Below are positions 24,251 to 35,600 of a stretch of DNA of 64,000 bases, in pieces. A program made the translations under genes and the position numbers. The notes beneath the pieces were generated by a model that was not told where the DNA came from, made no database searches, and was given only the letters and a program-made list of their open reading frames with translations. The stretch spans positions 52,281 through 116,280 of the forward strand of contig BDSI01000220.1 in NCBI GenBank assembly GCA_003117195.1, in the 5' to 3' direction. How positions within the stretch are numbered: the first letter of the stretch is position 1; every line of letters starts with the position of its first letter. The stretch comes from Eudorina sp. 2006-703-Eu-15 (taxonomy: Eukaryota; Chlorophyta; Chlorophyceae; Chlamydomonadales; Volvocaceae).

Positions 24251-25069
24251 TCTCCTCCCTGTCCTTCCCTCCTCTCCGCTCCTCCCCTTTCCGGCCCCCC
24301 GTCTCTCCCCCCCCCCGCCCCGCCCCCCGCCCCGTGGTCGCTCCTCCTCCCCTTGCGGCGTTCCTTTCTCCCCCGCGCCCGCCCGGCTGGCTCCTCCTCC
24401 CTCCCCCGCTCTCCCCGCGTTCCGTCTTTCTTCGGTCCCGGCCTTCCCGTCCTGCGTGCCTGGCCTCCCCTGTTCTTGCCGCCCCCTCTCGTCCCGCTCG
24501 TCCCCGCCCGTCTTCTGTCTCTCCCGGCCGTCTCTCTCTGCTCCCTCCTCGTCTCGCGCCCCGCGTTTCCTGTTTCCTTCCCCGCGTTTCCGGTTTCCTG
24601 CCCCCTCTGGCGTCCCCCGCGCCCTCGCTGGTTGTTTGCTCCCCTGTGGCCGCCCGGGCCTTCCGCCCTTGCCGCCTCTGCTCTGTCCTCCCTTCTCGGG
24701 CGGTGCCCCTTTGTTCTGTGGCCTTCCGTCCCGCCCCCTTTCTTTGTCGCCTTCCCCGGTCGGGTCCCGTGTCTCTTCTCTGCCCGCTCGGCGCCCTCGC
24801 CGCCTGCCTCGTTTGCTGTCTTCCTGGCCGTCCCCTCTCCCCGCTTCCGTTGTCCCCTCCGGGGCCGGCCGCCGCGCCCGCCGTTCGCCTCGTCTTTCCC
24901 CGCTGTTCTGGTTTCGTCTTTCGCTCTCCCCGCCCCCCGCCGCCCTTCCTGGTCCCCCCCGCTCTTCTCGCCCCCGGCGGCTTCCCGTTGTTCTTTCTCT
25001 TGCCCTCGTCCCCTCGGTTGTTTTCCCCCGTTCCCCGCTCCTCCCCCCGCTCCCCTTTCCCCGGCCCTC

Positions 25070-25640
25070 CCTCCTTGTCCGTTCCTGTGTTCCTTTCGCT
25101 TCCCCTTCCCGGTGTTTTCCGTCTGGTTGTTGCGGGGCGTTTGCCTCCTTCCCCCTCCGCGCGTGTGTCCTCCGTCCCGGGCTCCCTCCGCTCCTCTCGC
25201 CCCCCTTTCCCCCCCCTTCTTGCTTCCTCTTTCTGCTTTCCCCTCCCCCGTGTTTTGCCCCGTTTCTCCGTCCTCCCCCCCTTGCCTTTCTCGCCCCCTG
25301 CTGGTCTGTCCGCCCGCTTCGCGCTTTCGCCCTTCCCTTTCCCTCCTGTCTCTCGCTCTCTGTGCCCTCCTCCGTCCTTCCTGGGGTGCGCCGTTTTCTT
25401 TGTGTTCGCCGTGGCTCCTGTCCCCCCTTTCTCTCCTTCCCGCTCCCTGTCCCCGTGGGCTCGCCTGCGCTGGTTGCCTCCTCCTTGTCGTGTGCTTCCC
25501 CTCCCCTTCTCCGTGCCCCTTCGTCTGCGCGTTTCTCCCCTCTCCTCTCCCGCTTTTCTTCCCTCCGTTTGCTTCCCGCGTCCGGGCGCTTCTTTCTTTT
25601 GTCCCTCCTTTGCCCCGTCTTCTCCTCCGTTTTCCTCCCT
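25070..25640. repeat. duplicated segment, copy B
   Basis: Partner of the segment at 23,705-24,250, offset 1.36 kb, same orientation, with many substitutions and small gaps. Confidence 0.5.
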
Positions 25641-27169
25641 TTCCTGCTCTCCGTGCCGCTCCTCCCCTTTCCCGCCCCGCCTCTCTCCGCCCCCGCCGCC
25701 CCCCCCGTCCCCCCCGCCCCCGCGCTCCCGCTCCGTCCGGTTTGTCTTTCCCCCCCCCCGCCGCTCCGCCCCGCCCTCGCCCCTTCCCCCGTCCTCCCCG
25801 CCCCGCGCCCTTCTTCCGTCCCTGCCTCGCCGGCCCGCGTGTCTTCCTTCCCCTGCTCCGTCCGCCCCGGTCGTCGCGCCTGTCCCGGTCCTGCGTTGTC
25901 CTCTTTGCGGTTTCCGTCCTCCGTTGTCCCCTTGCCTCGCGTCCCTTGTTCCCTTGTTCGGGCCCCGCCTTCCTGGCCTCTTGTCCGCGTTGCCGTTGTT
26001 CCTGTCCCTCCGCCCCTTGTTCCGCCCTTCCTTCGCGCTTGCCGTTTCCCCTTTGGGGCCCCCGTCTTCCCTCTGCCGCCCGGCCTTTTCCGTCCTCGTG
26101 GCGCCTTGCGCGGTCCTCGCGGCCCGTGCCCTGTCTCTGCTCTTCCTCCCCTGTCCGGTCCTCTCTTTCGCCTGGTCCTCCTCGGGTTCCTTGCTTCGGC
26201 CCTTTGCGCTCTTCCCCTTCGTGTCCCCGTCTCCCCCCTCCCCCTCGCCCTCCTCTTCGCCCCTCGGCCCCCCTGTCCTTTCCTCGGCCGCGTCCGTCCG
26301 CCCGCCGTCCCGTCCTGTTTGCCCTGTCTGTCGCCCTCTTCTTTTTGCGCCCCCGCTCCCTGTCCTTCCCTGCCGCTCTTCTCTCGTTTCTTCTCGCCTC
26401 CCCCCGCTCCTCTTTTTCTCTGCTTTCCGTCCCTCTCGCCTTTCCGTTTTCCCGTTTTTGGTTTGCTGTGTTTTGTCCTTCTCCGCTTTGTTGGCCCTTC
26501 GCCCCCTTCTCTGCCGCTCCTCCCTCCCCTCCCCCCCTCCCTCCCGCCCCCCTCCTCCCGCCGCCCCTTTGTCGCTGTCCTCTCTTCCCCTTGGGTGCTG
26601 TGGGTCTGCTGTCTGTCCCCCCCTGTCCCCCCCCCCCTTCTGCCCTCCCTGGGTGGCTCCTGTCCTCCCTCTCCCCCCCGTCTCTCGCCCGCGCTGTCCC
26701 TCTTGGCCCCTTTGTCCCCTCCCGCCTCGTCCCTCCCCCCGGCGCCGTCCTCCCCTCTGTTCCTCGCCGGGCTTCGTTTCCCTGTTCTTCGTCCCGGCGC
26801 TGCTTCCTCTTCTTCCCTTTCTCCCGTCCTCGCCGCCCCTCTCCCCGCCCTGCCTCCCCTCTTCGCCCCCCTCCCCCTCCTTCCTCCCTTCGCCCCCCGT
26901 CGCCCTTTCCCCTTGCCCCCTCCGCCCGCCGGGGGCCCTTCTGCGCTTTCCTCGCCCGGCCGCTTTTTTCCCCCGTCCCGCTCGCCCCTCGTTCGCCCCC
27001 CCCGTTTCTCTCCCCCCCTTCCTTCCTCGCGCGCCGCCTTCTTGCCTCCCCTTCCCCCCGCTCTCTTGTCGCGCTTCCCCTCCTCTGTTTGGCTCTCTTG
27101 CCTCTGGTCCGTCCCTCCCTTCGGCTTTTCCGGGCCCCTCCCCTTCTTTTTCTCGCCCCGCTCCCCCGG

Positions 27170-27540
27170 CTGCTTTCTCCGCTCTTCTTCCTGGTGGTTC
27201 GGGTCCTTTCCCTGGTGTCGCCCGCCCCTCCGTCCTGTCCTGCCGGCCCGGGCCTCGCTCCATCCGCTGCGGCCCTCGCCCGTCTTGCCCCGCTTGTCGG
27301 TCCTCCTCCTTTTCTTCCGCCCTTCGTTCCCTTCCCCCCTCTCGTTCCCCTTTCCGCCCTGGCCTGTCCGTCCCCCTCTCCCCTCCCCGCTCTTTCGCTG
27401 GGGCCCCCCTCCTCCGGGGCTGTGGTCCCCCCCCGTTCCTCCCCTCCCCCGCCTCCTCCCGGCCTGGCCCTCGGCGGCTCCCGTCCGGCCCCCGCTTTTC
27501 GTCCCTTCTCTCCCCCCCGTCTCCTCCCCCGCCCCCTCCC
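27170..27540. repeat. imperfect repeat, copy 3
   Basis: Aligns with the left part of the 22,290 copy in the same orientation. It lies less than 1 kb downstream of the psbC 3' end (psbC is on the minus strand). Confidence 0.5.
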
Positions 27541-28254
27541 CGGGCCGCCGCCCTCCCGGTCCCCCGCTCTCCCCCTTTCCTTCCTGCCTTTCCTCGCCTT
27601 CTCTCTCCCCTCCCTTCTTCTTTGTTCCCCTCGGCGCCCGCCGGGGTTCGCCCCCGCGCCTCGTGGCGTCCCCCTCCCCTGCCTTCCCCCTTGGCTCCGC
27701 CCGCCCCTTTCTCCCTCCCCCCTCCCTCCTTCGCTCCTTTCCCCTTTTTTTCCTCCTCTGTCTCGCTCTTTCTTCCTTTGTTTCGTTCCTCCCTCCCCTT
27801 CTTTTGTCTTCGCTCCTGTTCTTGTCTCCCCCCTCCGTTGTCCCTCCTTCGGCCTTCCTGGTCCTTGTCTCCTTTGTTGTTTTTCGTCGTTCTTGTTCCC
27901 GTTCCGTTCTTCTTCCCTCTTGCCGCCCCTCTCCGTCGCCTGTCCCTTTCGGGGCCCCGGCGTTCTCCCCTTCCCTTCCGCGCGCGCCGGGCCCCTTTCG
28001 TCCCCTCCGTTTCTCCCTTTTCCCTGTCGGGGGCCGGGCGCCGCCCTCCGGGCCCCTCGCGTTCTTCCCCCCTCCCCTCCGGTTCGTCTCCCTTTCGGGC
28101 GCCCCCCCGGGGCCGCCCGCGGCCGCCCTCGTTCCCCTTTGGGGCCCCGGGCGCCCTCCGGTTCCCCTCCCGGGCCCCCCCCGTCCCGTCCCGCGCCCCC
28201 CGCCTGCCCTGCCTCTCTTCCCCCCCCGGGCCCTCTGGCCCCTCCTTTTTCCCC

Positions 28255-29607
28255 TTCCTCTCCCGGCCGCCTTGCCCGCCCCGGTTCCTCGCCCCGGTCC
28301 TCCCTTTTTCCCCGCCTGCCGCCGCCGCCCGCGCCCGCCCCGCCTGCCCTCCTGTCCCCTCCCGCCGCCGCCCCCTCCCCGCCCTGCGCCCCCGCTCCCC
28401 CTGCCCGTGGCGCCCCCCGTTCCCCGCGTTCCTTTCCGTCGCCCCCCCCCTCCTGCGTTTCCTGCCCCTCGCGGCGCGTGTGTCCTCTCTTCCGCCGCCC
28501 GGCGTTCTTGCCCGGTTGCCTCTCCTTTTTTCGTTTGTTTCCCTCTCCCCCTTTGGCCCCCGTCCGGTTCTCCCCCTGGCCCCCGGCCCTCCCCGCCCCG
28601 CCTTGTTTCCCCCCCCCCCCTGCTTTCCCCTGTCGGTGCCCGCCTTCCCTCTTTCCCCCGCCCTGTTGGCCCTTGTGCCGCTGCCCCGTTCGCCCCTCCC
28701 CGTTGGTCCCGTCCCCGGCCGTCCCTGCTTGTGCTTGCCTTGCTTCCGGCCCTGTTGGCCCCTCCCCTTCCCTCGGCTCTGCTGTGTTCTTGCCCCCCGC
28801 CCTCCCCCCCGCCCTGCCCCCCTCCTCGCCCTCGCCGCCCGCCTGTCTGCTCCTCCGCTTCCCCCGCCCCCCCCCGCCCGCCGTGCCCCTGGCCCTGGCG
28901 TTGTCTCCCTGTGCCCCTCCCCCCTCGCCTTTCTCCTGTTCCCCTCCCCCTGTGCCCCCCCCTCCTCTCTTCCCTCTTCTCCCCGCTCCCCCTCCCCCCG
29001 TCCCCCCCCCTGGCGCTTTTCCCCGGTCCCCCCCCTTCCCGCCGCGTTTGTCGTCGGGTTCGTCCTCCTCCGCCCGTCCCCCCCCCCCGGCGCCCCCGTC
29101 TCCTCCCCCCCCCCCGTCCCTGGCTTTCCCCCCCGTCCCCCGCCCCTCGCCCTCCCTCCTTCCGTGGTCCCCCGCCTGTTCGTCCTTTTGTTTTTGTCTT
29201 TCCCCCCTCCCCCCGCCTGGGCCTGCTTCTTCTCCCGTTTCCGGCCCCCTTCGTGCCTGCTCCCCCCCGCCCCCCCTCCCCCCGCCGCTGCCCTTCCGTG
29301 TCCCCCCCTGCTCCCCCGTCCGGGCCTGTCTCCTCCTTTCCCCGCCTGGCCCTCCGCCCTCCCCTCCCGTCGCCCTGTGCGGTCCCCGGCTTCCCCCTTG
29401 TTCCTCCTCGGTTTTTCCGGTCCCCCGTGTGCTCCTTCCCCTCCGTTCCTCGCCCCTGCCCCCCCCCGCTTCCCCCTGCGTGCGCTCCGTGCGCCCCTCC
29501 CGTTTCCCTGCTCCGTTCCTTCTCGCGCGTTCCCACGCCCCCCCCGCCCCCTGTCGTTTCTTGGTCCCGGCCCCTCCTGTTCGTGTTCCCTTCCCCAGTG
29601 TTTCCCC
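28255..29607 (-). CDS. psbC: photosystem II CP43 apoprotein (PsbC)
   Basis: Chlorophyll-binding inner antenna protein of photosystem II, a six-helix thylakoid membrane protein. Minus-strand decoding gives E-T-L-F-N-G-T-L at the N terminus, then G-R-D-Q-E-T-T-G (29,543-29,566), G-A-H-V-A-H-A-G, the lumenal-loop region [55 protein letters not shown] and the ending M-R-P-L-D plus TAA. The first codon is written GGG and so can be GTG but not ATG; psbC of C. reinhardtii also starts with GTG. Length is 1,353 nt against 1,386 expected, so about 33 bases are missing and the gene is split over all three frames. A few original A survive near 29,597. Confidence 0.95.
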
Positions 29608-32600
29608 TTTCTCTTCCCTCCGTCCCCGCCTCTTTTCTCCTCTCCCCCCCCCCCGCCCTCGTTTCCGTCCTCCTTTCCTTGTGGTTTTGTTCCCTTGTTC
29701 TCTTTTGTTCTTTCGCCCCCCTTGTCTTTTCCCTCTTCTTTCCTTCCCCTTCTCCCCTGGCCCCTGTTTCCCCGTGTTCCCCCTCTTCGTTTTCCCCCCT
29801 GTTTTCCTTCCCCTGTTCCGTTCGCCCCCCCCTCTCCGCCCCTTCTCGTCGTTTGTTCGCGCTGTGCCCCCTCTCTTTTCCGTTTTCCTTTTGGGCCCGC
29901 GCCGGCGCCTTCCCTCCCCCCTCGCGCTCGCCCCGTTGCTTCCCTTTCCCGCCGTTCCCCTGTGGCCCTTGTTCTCCGCCCCCCCTTCTCTCCCCTCCTC
30001 CGTGCGTTGTTTTCCCGTCGGGCCCCCTTCCTTCTTCCGCCGGGTCCCGCTGTGCTTCGTCGTCTCCCTTTGTCCTTTTTTCCCTTCCCGGCCCCCGGTT
30101 GGCCTGTCCGCCTGTCGTCTCTTCCCTCCGGTTGTCCCTTTGTCTTTTCCCTTTGTCCCCCCGGGCCCGCCTTTCCCTTCGTTCCCCTTTGGCGCCTCCC
30201 TCCCGTCCCCGTCGGTGCTTCCCCCTTCGGGGGGGGGGCCCGCCTTGCCGGGCCCCTCCTGCCTCCCCCGCGGGGCCGTGCCCGTCCTCCCCCGTTCGTT
30301 TGTCTCCTCTTCCGTTTTTCCTTCCCTCCTCTTTCGCCCCTCCCGTTGCTTGCCCCCCCTTTCTCGTTTTTCCCCCCCGCCTTCTCCCTTCGTCCCCCCG
30401 TCGCTTTTCCGTTCCCGTTCTTCTTGCTCGCCCCCTTTGCCCCTTGTTGTCCTCTTTCCGGGGCCTCCTCCGCGCTTTCCCCTCTCCCCGCCCTTCCTTT
30501 GTTTCCCCCCCCCCCTTTTGCTTTTTTCTCTGCCCCCGCCCGTTTGTCCTTTGCTGCCCTTTCCTCGCCTTCCCTTCCCCTTCCCCCCTCTTTCTGCTCC
30601 GTTCTCCCCTCTTCTCTCCGCCCCGTTTTCCCTCGCCTCGCCTCCTCCGGCCCGGCTTCTTCCCCGTCTCTCCCCGCGTCGTTTCGCTCGCTCTTGTCTT
30701 TGGTTTTCTCCCCCCCCTCTCTGCGTTTGTTTCCTCTTTTTTGCTGTCTCCCCCCCCCTGTCCTTCCCTTCCCTTGCTCCCTTTTCCCCCCTCGGCGTCC
30801 CTCCCCCGCCCCCTCCCCTCCTCGTCTCGTCTTCGTCCTCCTCTTTGCGGCCTCCCCCCTCCCCTTTCTTTTTCCGTCCCGTTCCCCTCTCCCCCTTCCC
30901 CTCTCTTTTGCTCTTCCCCTCCCTTTCCTTGTCCCCCCTCTCTCTCTCTCTCCTTCTCTCCCTCCCTCCCCTCCCCTTGCCCCTTCTTTTCCCCTTCCTT
31001 CCTTCCCCCCCCCCTCCCCCTCCCGTCGCCCCCCCCTCTGCCGCCCTTTTTTCTCCTCCTCCTTCCTCCCCGCTCCCCTCTCTTTTCCCCTTTTTCCCTC
31101 TTCTTGTCTCGGCCTCCCCGTCTCCTCGGGTCCCGCCGCCCCCTCCCCCTTGTTCGTTCCCCCCCGTTTTTCCTCCCCCGGCCCCCCCGTCCCCCCCCGG
31201 GCCGTCCGCTGTTTGTTCCCCCCCCGCCCCCCCGTCCCTTTTGGGCCCGCCCGCCGCTCTGCTTTCTTTTTCTTCTTTTTCGGTTTCCTCTTCGTTGTTC
31301 CCCTTTCGGGCCCGTTGTTCTTTGTCCTTTTGTTTTCTCTTTCTGCTGTCTTCTTCTCTGGGTCCCCTGCCCGGGCCCCCCCGCCGCGTCGTCCCTTCTC
31401 TTCCCCCCGCGGGGCCCTGTGGTCCCCTTCCGGGCCGTCCTTTCGTCCCCCCGGGTCCGCCCCCCCCGGCCCCCCCCCGTTCTCTTGGGGGCCCTCCCGT
31501 GTCTGCTGTCCCCGGCGGGGCCGGGCCTGCCCCGTCCCTTCCCCTCCGGGGCCCCTGTTCCTTTCTCTTTGGTGCCGGTCCCTGTCCGGGCCCCGTCGTT
31601 CCTTCTGCTCTCCTGCTGTTTCTTTCCCTCCCCTTTTTCTCCCCCCTCCTCTCCTTCCTCTCCCCGCCGGGGCCGGCTTTGGCCTTTGCTTTTCCGTGCT
31701 CCTTTTTCCCTTCGCTCCTCCGGGGCCCCCCCCGCCTTCCCCCCGTTGTCGCCTCTTTGTTCGTCTCCCGTTTTTTCGCGTCCTTCTTTCCGTCTTTGTC
31801 CTCGCTTTTCTGCCGTTTTTCTCTCCCCTTTGTGCTCCGTTCCGTTGTCCCCTTCCCTCTGTTTTTGGCTCCGTGGTTTTCTCCTGTCCCCCTTTTGTTT
31901 TTCCCCCGTCCTCCTTTCCTCCCTCCCTTTCCTTGTCCTCCCGTCTCCTCCTTCCGTCTTGCTCTGCCGCCCCTTCTCCGTTTGTCTCCTCCTTTCTCCC
32001 CTCCCCGTTCCTCCCCTTTCTTCTGCCTCCCTTTTCTCCCCTTCCCCCCCCCCTCCCCTCCCCTTTCTTTCCTCCCCCCGTCTCCGGCGTGGGTTCTCCT
32101 CTTGCTCTGTCTCTGGCCCTCCCCTCCCCTCTCTCCCCCCTCCGCCTTCTTTTTTTGTTGCTTTTTTGTTGCTCTTTGTTTCTTTTTCCTCCCCCTCGCT
32201 CTCCCTCCCTCTCCCTTCCCCCCTCGTCTCTGTCTTCTGTTCCGCCCGTTGCCCCTTCCCCCCTTGCTTTGTTCCCTCGTGCCCCTGCCGTTTTCCCCTT
32301 CTGTTTTGCTCCCCCCCTTTCTCTTCGTCGTTGTTTGGCCTCCCGTTTCCTCGGGCCTCGTCCTCCCCTTCCCCCTTGGTTCCGCTGCTTCTGCTGCCTC
32401 CTCTTTTGTGTTGTTTTCTTTGGTTTTTGTGCCTCGCTCCCCTCTTTTTTCCTTCTTTCCTTTTCCTTCCTTGGCTTTGCTCTTGTCCTTTTTCCCTCCC
32501 CGCCTTTGGGCTTTTCTTTGCCCCCTTTTCTTCGCCCCCGGCTCTCCTGCCCCTCCGTTTCTCCTTTTCCCCCCGTTTCGCTGGCCTTCCCCCCTTGCCC

Positions 32601-35600
32601 CGGTGGCCCCGGCGGTTCCTCTCCCCCTTCCCGTCCGTCCCCTTCCTCCTTTTGGTCCTCTTCCGTTTTTTTTCTCTCCCTCCCGTTTCTGCCGCCTCGC
32701 TCCTCCCCTTGCTGTCGTTCTCTTTCCCTTTTCCTTCGGCGTTCTTTCCCCCGCCCTCGGCCTTCCTTTTCCTGGCGTGCCTTCTTTTTTCCCCCTCTCT
32801 CCGCTTTGTGCTCCCCCCGCTTCCCCTCCTGCTGCCGTTTCCGCTTTTCCTCCCTTTGTTGTTTTTTCTTCGCCCGCTCCCCCGCTTGCTTGTTTTGCCC
32901 TTGTCTTTCTTCCCTTTTTCTGCCTTCCTCCTTGCCTCCTTTTCCCCCCCCCCCTCCCCTTCCTTGTCCCCTTCTTTGCTGTTTCGCCGCCTCCCGCCTT
33001 CCTTTCTTGCTGTTTTTCCGGTTTCCCTTCTCTTTCGCTCCCCCGCTTTGCTTCTCCCTCCCTCTGCTTGCCTTTTCCGGCCTCTGGTTCCCTCCGTGTC
33101 GTTCCTCTTCCGGGGCCGCCCCGCCTCGCCCCTTTTTTCCCTCCCCCGTCCCCCTCTTTTCCCCTTCGTCCTCCGCTCTTTCTTTCTCTTTCCCTTTTTT
33201 CTTTGTCCCTTTCCGGGCCCCTCCTTGCCTCGTCCCCGTCCGCCGTCCCTGCCCGCCTTCTTGCGGTCTTGCCGGTGTCTTCCCCCCCTCTTTTTTTCCT
33301 CCTTCGCTCTTTTTTTTCTCTTCTTTCCCCTTCCCGCCTCTTTTGCCTCCTCTCTTTTCTTCGCCCCGTCTTTTTCCCCTCTTTCGTTCTCGGCCTCCCT
33401 TGCTCCGTGTTTCTTTCCCCCCGGGCGTCTTCCCGGTGTCCCCCCGTCTGCTTCTCTTTTCCCCGCCTTGCTTTCCTTCTTTCCTCCTTTCCCCCCCTCT
33501 GCTTCCTGCCCTCCGGTCCCCCCTTGTTTCCTCCCGTCGCCCTGGTCGCCGTCCCGCCGGCTCTCCCCTGTGTGGGCCCTTTGTTGTCGCCCCCCTCCCC
33601 TCCTTTCTTCCTTCTCCCGCTCTCCCTCCTCCCCGTCCTCTGTCCTCCTCTCTCCTTTTGCTGCCCTCTTCGCTCCTGCTCCTTCTGCTCCTCGCGCTCC
33701 TTTCGCTCTCCCCGCCTCCGCCGCCCGTGGTTTTGTCGCTCCTTGTTCCCCCGGTCCCCCTGTCCCCGGTCCTTCTTCGCCCCTTTTCTTTGGTCTTCCT
33801 TTTTTTTCTTCCTTTCCTCCTCCACCCGCCCCGGGTGCCGTCCTTGGTGGTGTCCCTTTTTTTTTCGTTTGTCTCCTCCTCTTTCTCTCCGCCGTTTTTC
33901 CCGCCGCCCCCCTTTCCCCCCGTTTTGCTTTTTTCTTTTGTTTTTCCTTGTTCCCTTCTGGTTTTCCCCTCCCCTTCCCTTCCTTGTTGCTTGCGCCGGT
34001 CGTTTTCCCCTCCCTCCGTTCCCTCCCGCTTTGTTGGCCTCGCTCCCGCCTCCTCTCCTCTCCCCGGTTTTTTCTCGTGTGTCCTCGCCTGCCGTGTTCC
34101 TTGCTCTCCCCTTGCTTTTTTTCCTGCCTTTCCTCCCGTTGCCTCCCCCCCCTCCCGTTGTCTCTCCCCCCTCTCCTCTCCCCCTGTTCCCCCTGCCTCT
34201 GCCCTTCCCCTCGGTCGTCTTTCCCCCCTTTTCTGTCTCTCTTCTCCTCCCCCCTCCCCGGCGTCTTTCCTGCCCTCGCGTCCCCCCCTCTCTTCCTCCT
34301 TTTCTCCCCTCGCCCCGCCCCGCTTCCCTCCCGCCTCCCGTTGTGCCTTCTCTGTTCCCCTTTTTCCTTCCGTTTCCCGCCGCTCCTGCTTGTCTTCCTC
34401 CCGTGTTCTCCTCCGTTCCTGGGTTTGTGGCTGCTCCTTGTTTTGTTCTGGTTTTCCCCGTCGGGGCCGTCTTCCCTCGTCCTCCCTTTTTTGCTCTTTG
34501 TTGCTTCCCCTCCCGGCCTCCCTTTGCCCCCCCCTCGTGCCTCTCGGTTGTTGTCCTCTCCTCTTCTCTTTCCTTCTTGCCCTCTGTGCCCCCGCTTTTG
34601 GTGGCTGCTCCTCCCTCCTCCCTCCCCCTTTGCCTTCTTCCTCCCCTTCTGCCTCTGCCCTGCTTGCTCCGTCCTGTCTTGCTTCCTTGCCCCTCTGTTC
34701 CCCTTCGCTCCTCTGGCTTCTCGTTTTGCTTCTTGCTGCGCCGCCCCCTCCTTTCCTGCTGCTCTTTTCCCGTCCTCCGTCGCCCTTTGTTTTTGTTTCC
34801 CCCCCCCTCTTTGGTGCCCGCCTCCTTCCCGCGCCTTTTGTAACTTTGTTTTTTCTTTTTTTCTCCCCTCTTTTCTTTGGTCCCTCCCTCTTCTTTCCTC
34901 CCCCCTTTTTTTGTTTCTTCCCCGTCCCTTGTCCTCGCTTTCCCCTTTTCTCTTCTTTTTTCCTGCCTCTTTTTTCCCCTTCTTTTTCTTCTCCCGTGCC
35001 TCGGGTTGTTCTGTTTGGGGCCGTCTTCGCTTGTCACCCTTCGTGTTTTGTCCCGTCCGGCCCTTTTGTTCTTTTTTTTGCTTTGTTCTCGCTTTCCTCC
35101 CTTCCCCCCCTCCTTTGCCCTCTTTTCCCTCCGTCCGTTTTGTTCGGCTTTCCTCGTTGCTCCCGCCGCTCTCTTGCCCTTCTCCTCCTCTGCTGTTGTT
35201 CCTCCCCCTCCGCCCCCTCTCCCCCCCCCCGTCCCCTTTTTTTGTCTTGCGCTTCCCTCCGTCTCCGGTTGCCTTCTTGTTTCGCTTCCTCCCTCCCCCC
35301 CTGTTTGCTTCGCCTTTGTCTTCCTCCGCTCCTGTCCCCCCCCGTGGCCGCCTCTTTCTCTTTCGCTTCCCCTTCGCGTTTCCGTCTCCCTTTTTCGTCT
35401 TTCCTCCCTTTCCCGTTCGTCTTCCCCTTCGCGGCTCCTCCTCCTCCGCCTTCCGCCTCCCTTGCCTCTTTTTTTCTCGTCCTCTTTTCGCCCTCCCTTC
35501 CCCCTCTCCTCTCCCCCCTTTCTGGCCTCCTTGTTCTTCCCTCCGCCGCCCCTTCTCCTCCCCCCCCCTGCCCTCCCCGTCGTTGTCTCTTCCGCTGGTT

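Larger units (their letters stand above)
17607..28254. other. unassigned 10.6-kb region with repeat families
   Basis: No known plastid gene recognised on either strand. I tested words from psaA, psaB, psbA, psbB, rbcL, atpA, tufA and chlL. G content on the written strand is higher than in other spacers and similar to psbC, which suggests minus-strand genes or GC-rich spacer. Imperfect repeats link 18,300-18,760, 22,290-22,980 and 27,170-27,540, and separately 23,705-24,250 and 25,070-25,640. Palindromic blocks lie at 23,090-23,410, 24,850 and 26,045. Confidence 0.4.
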
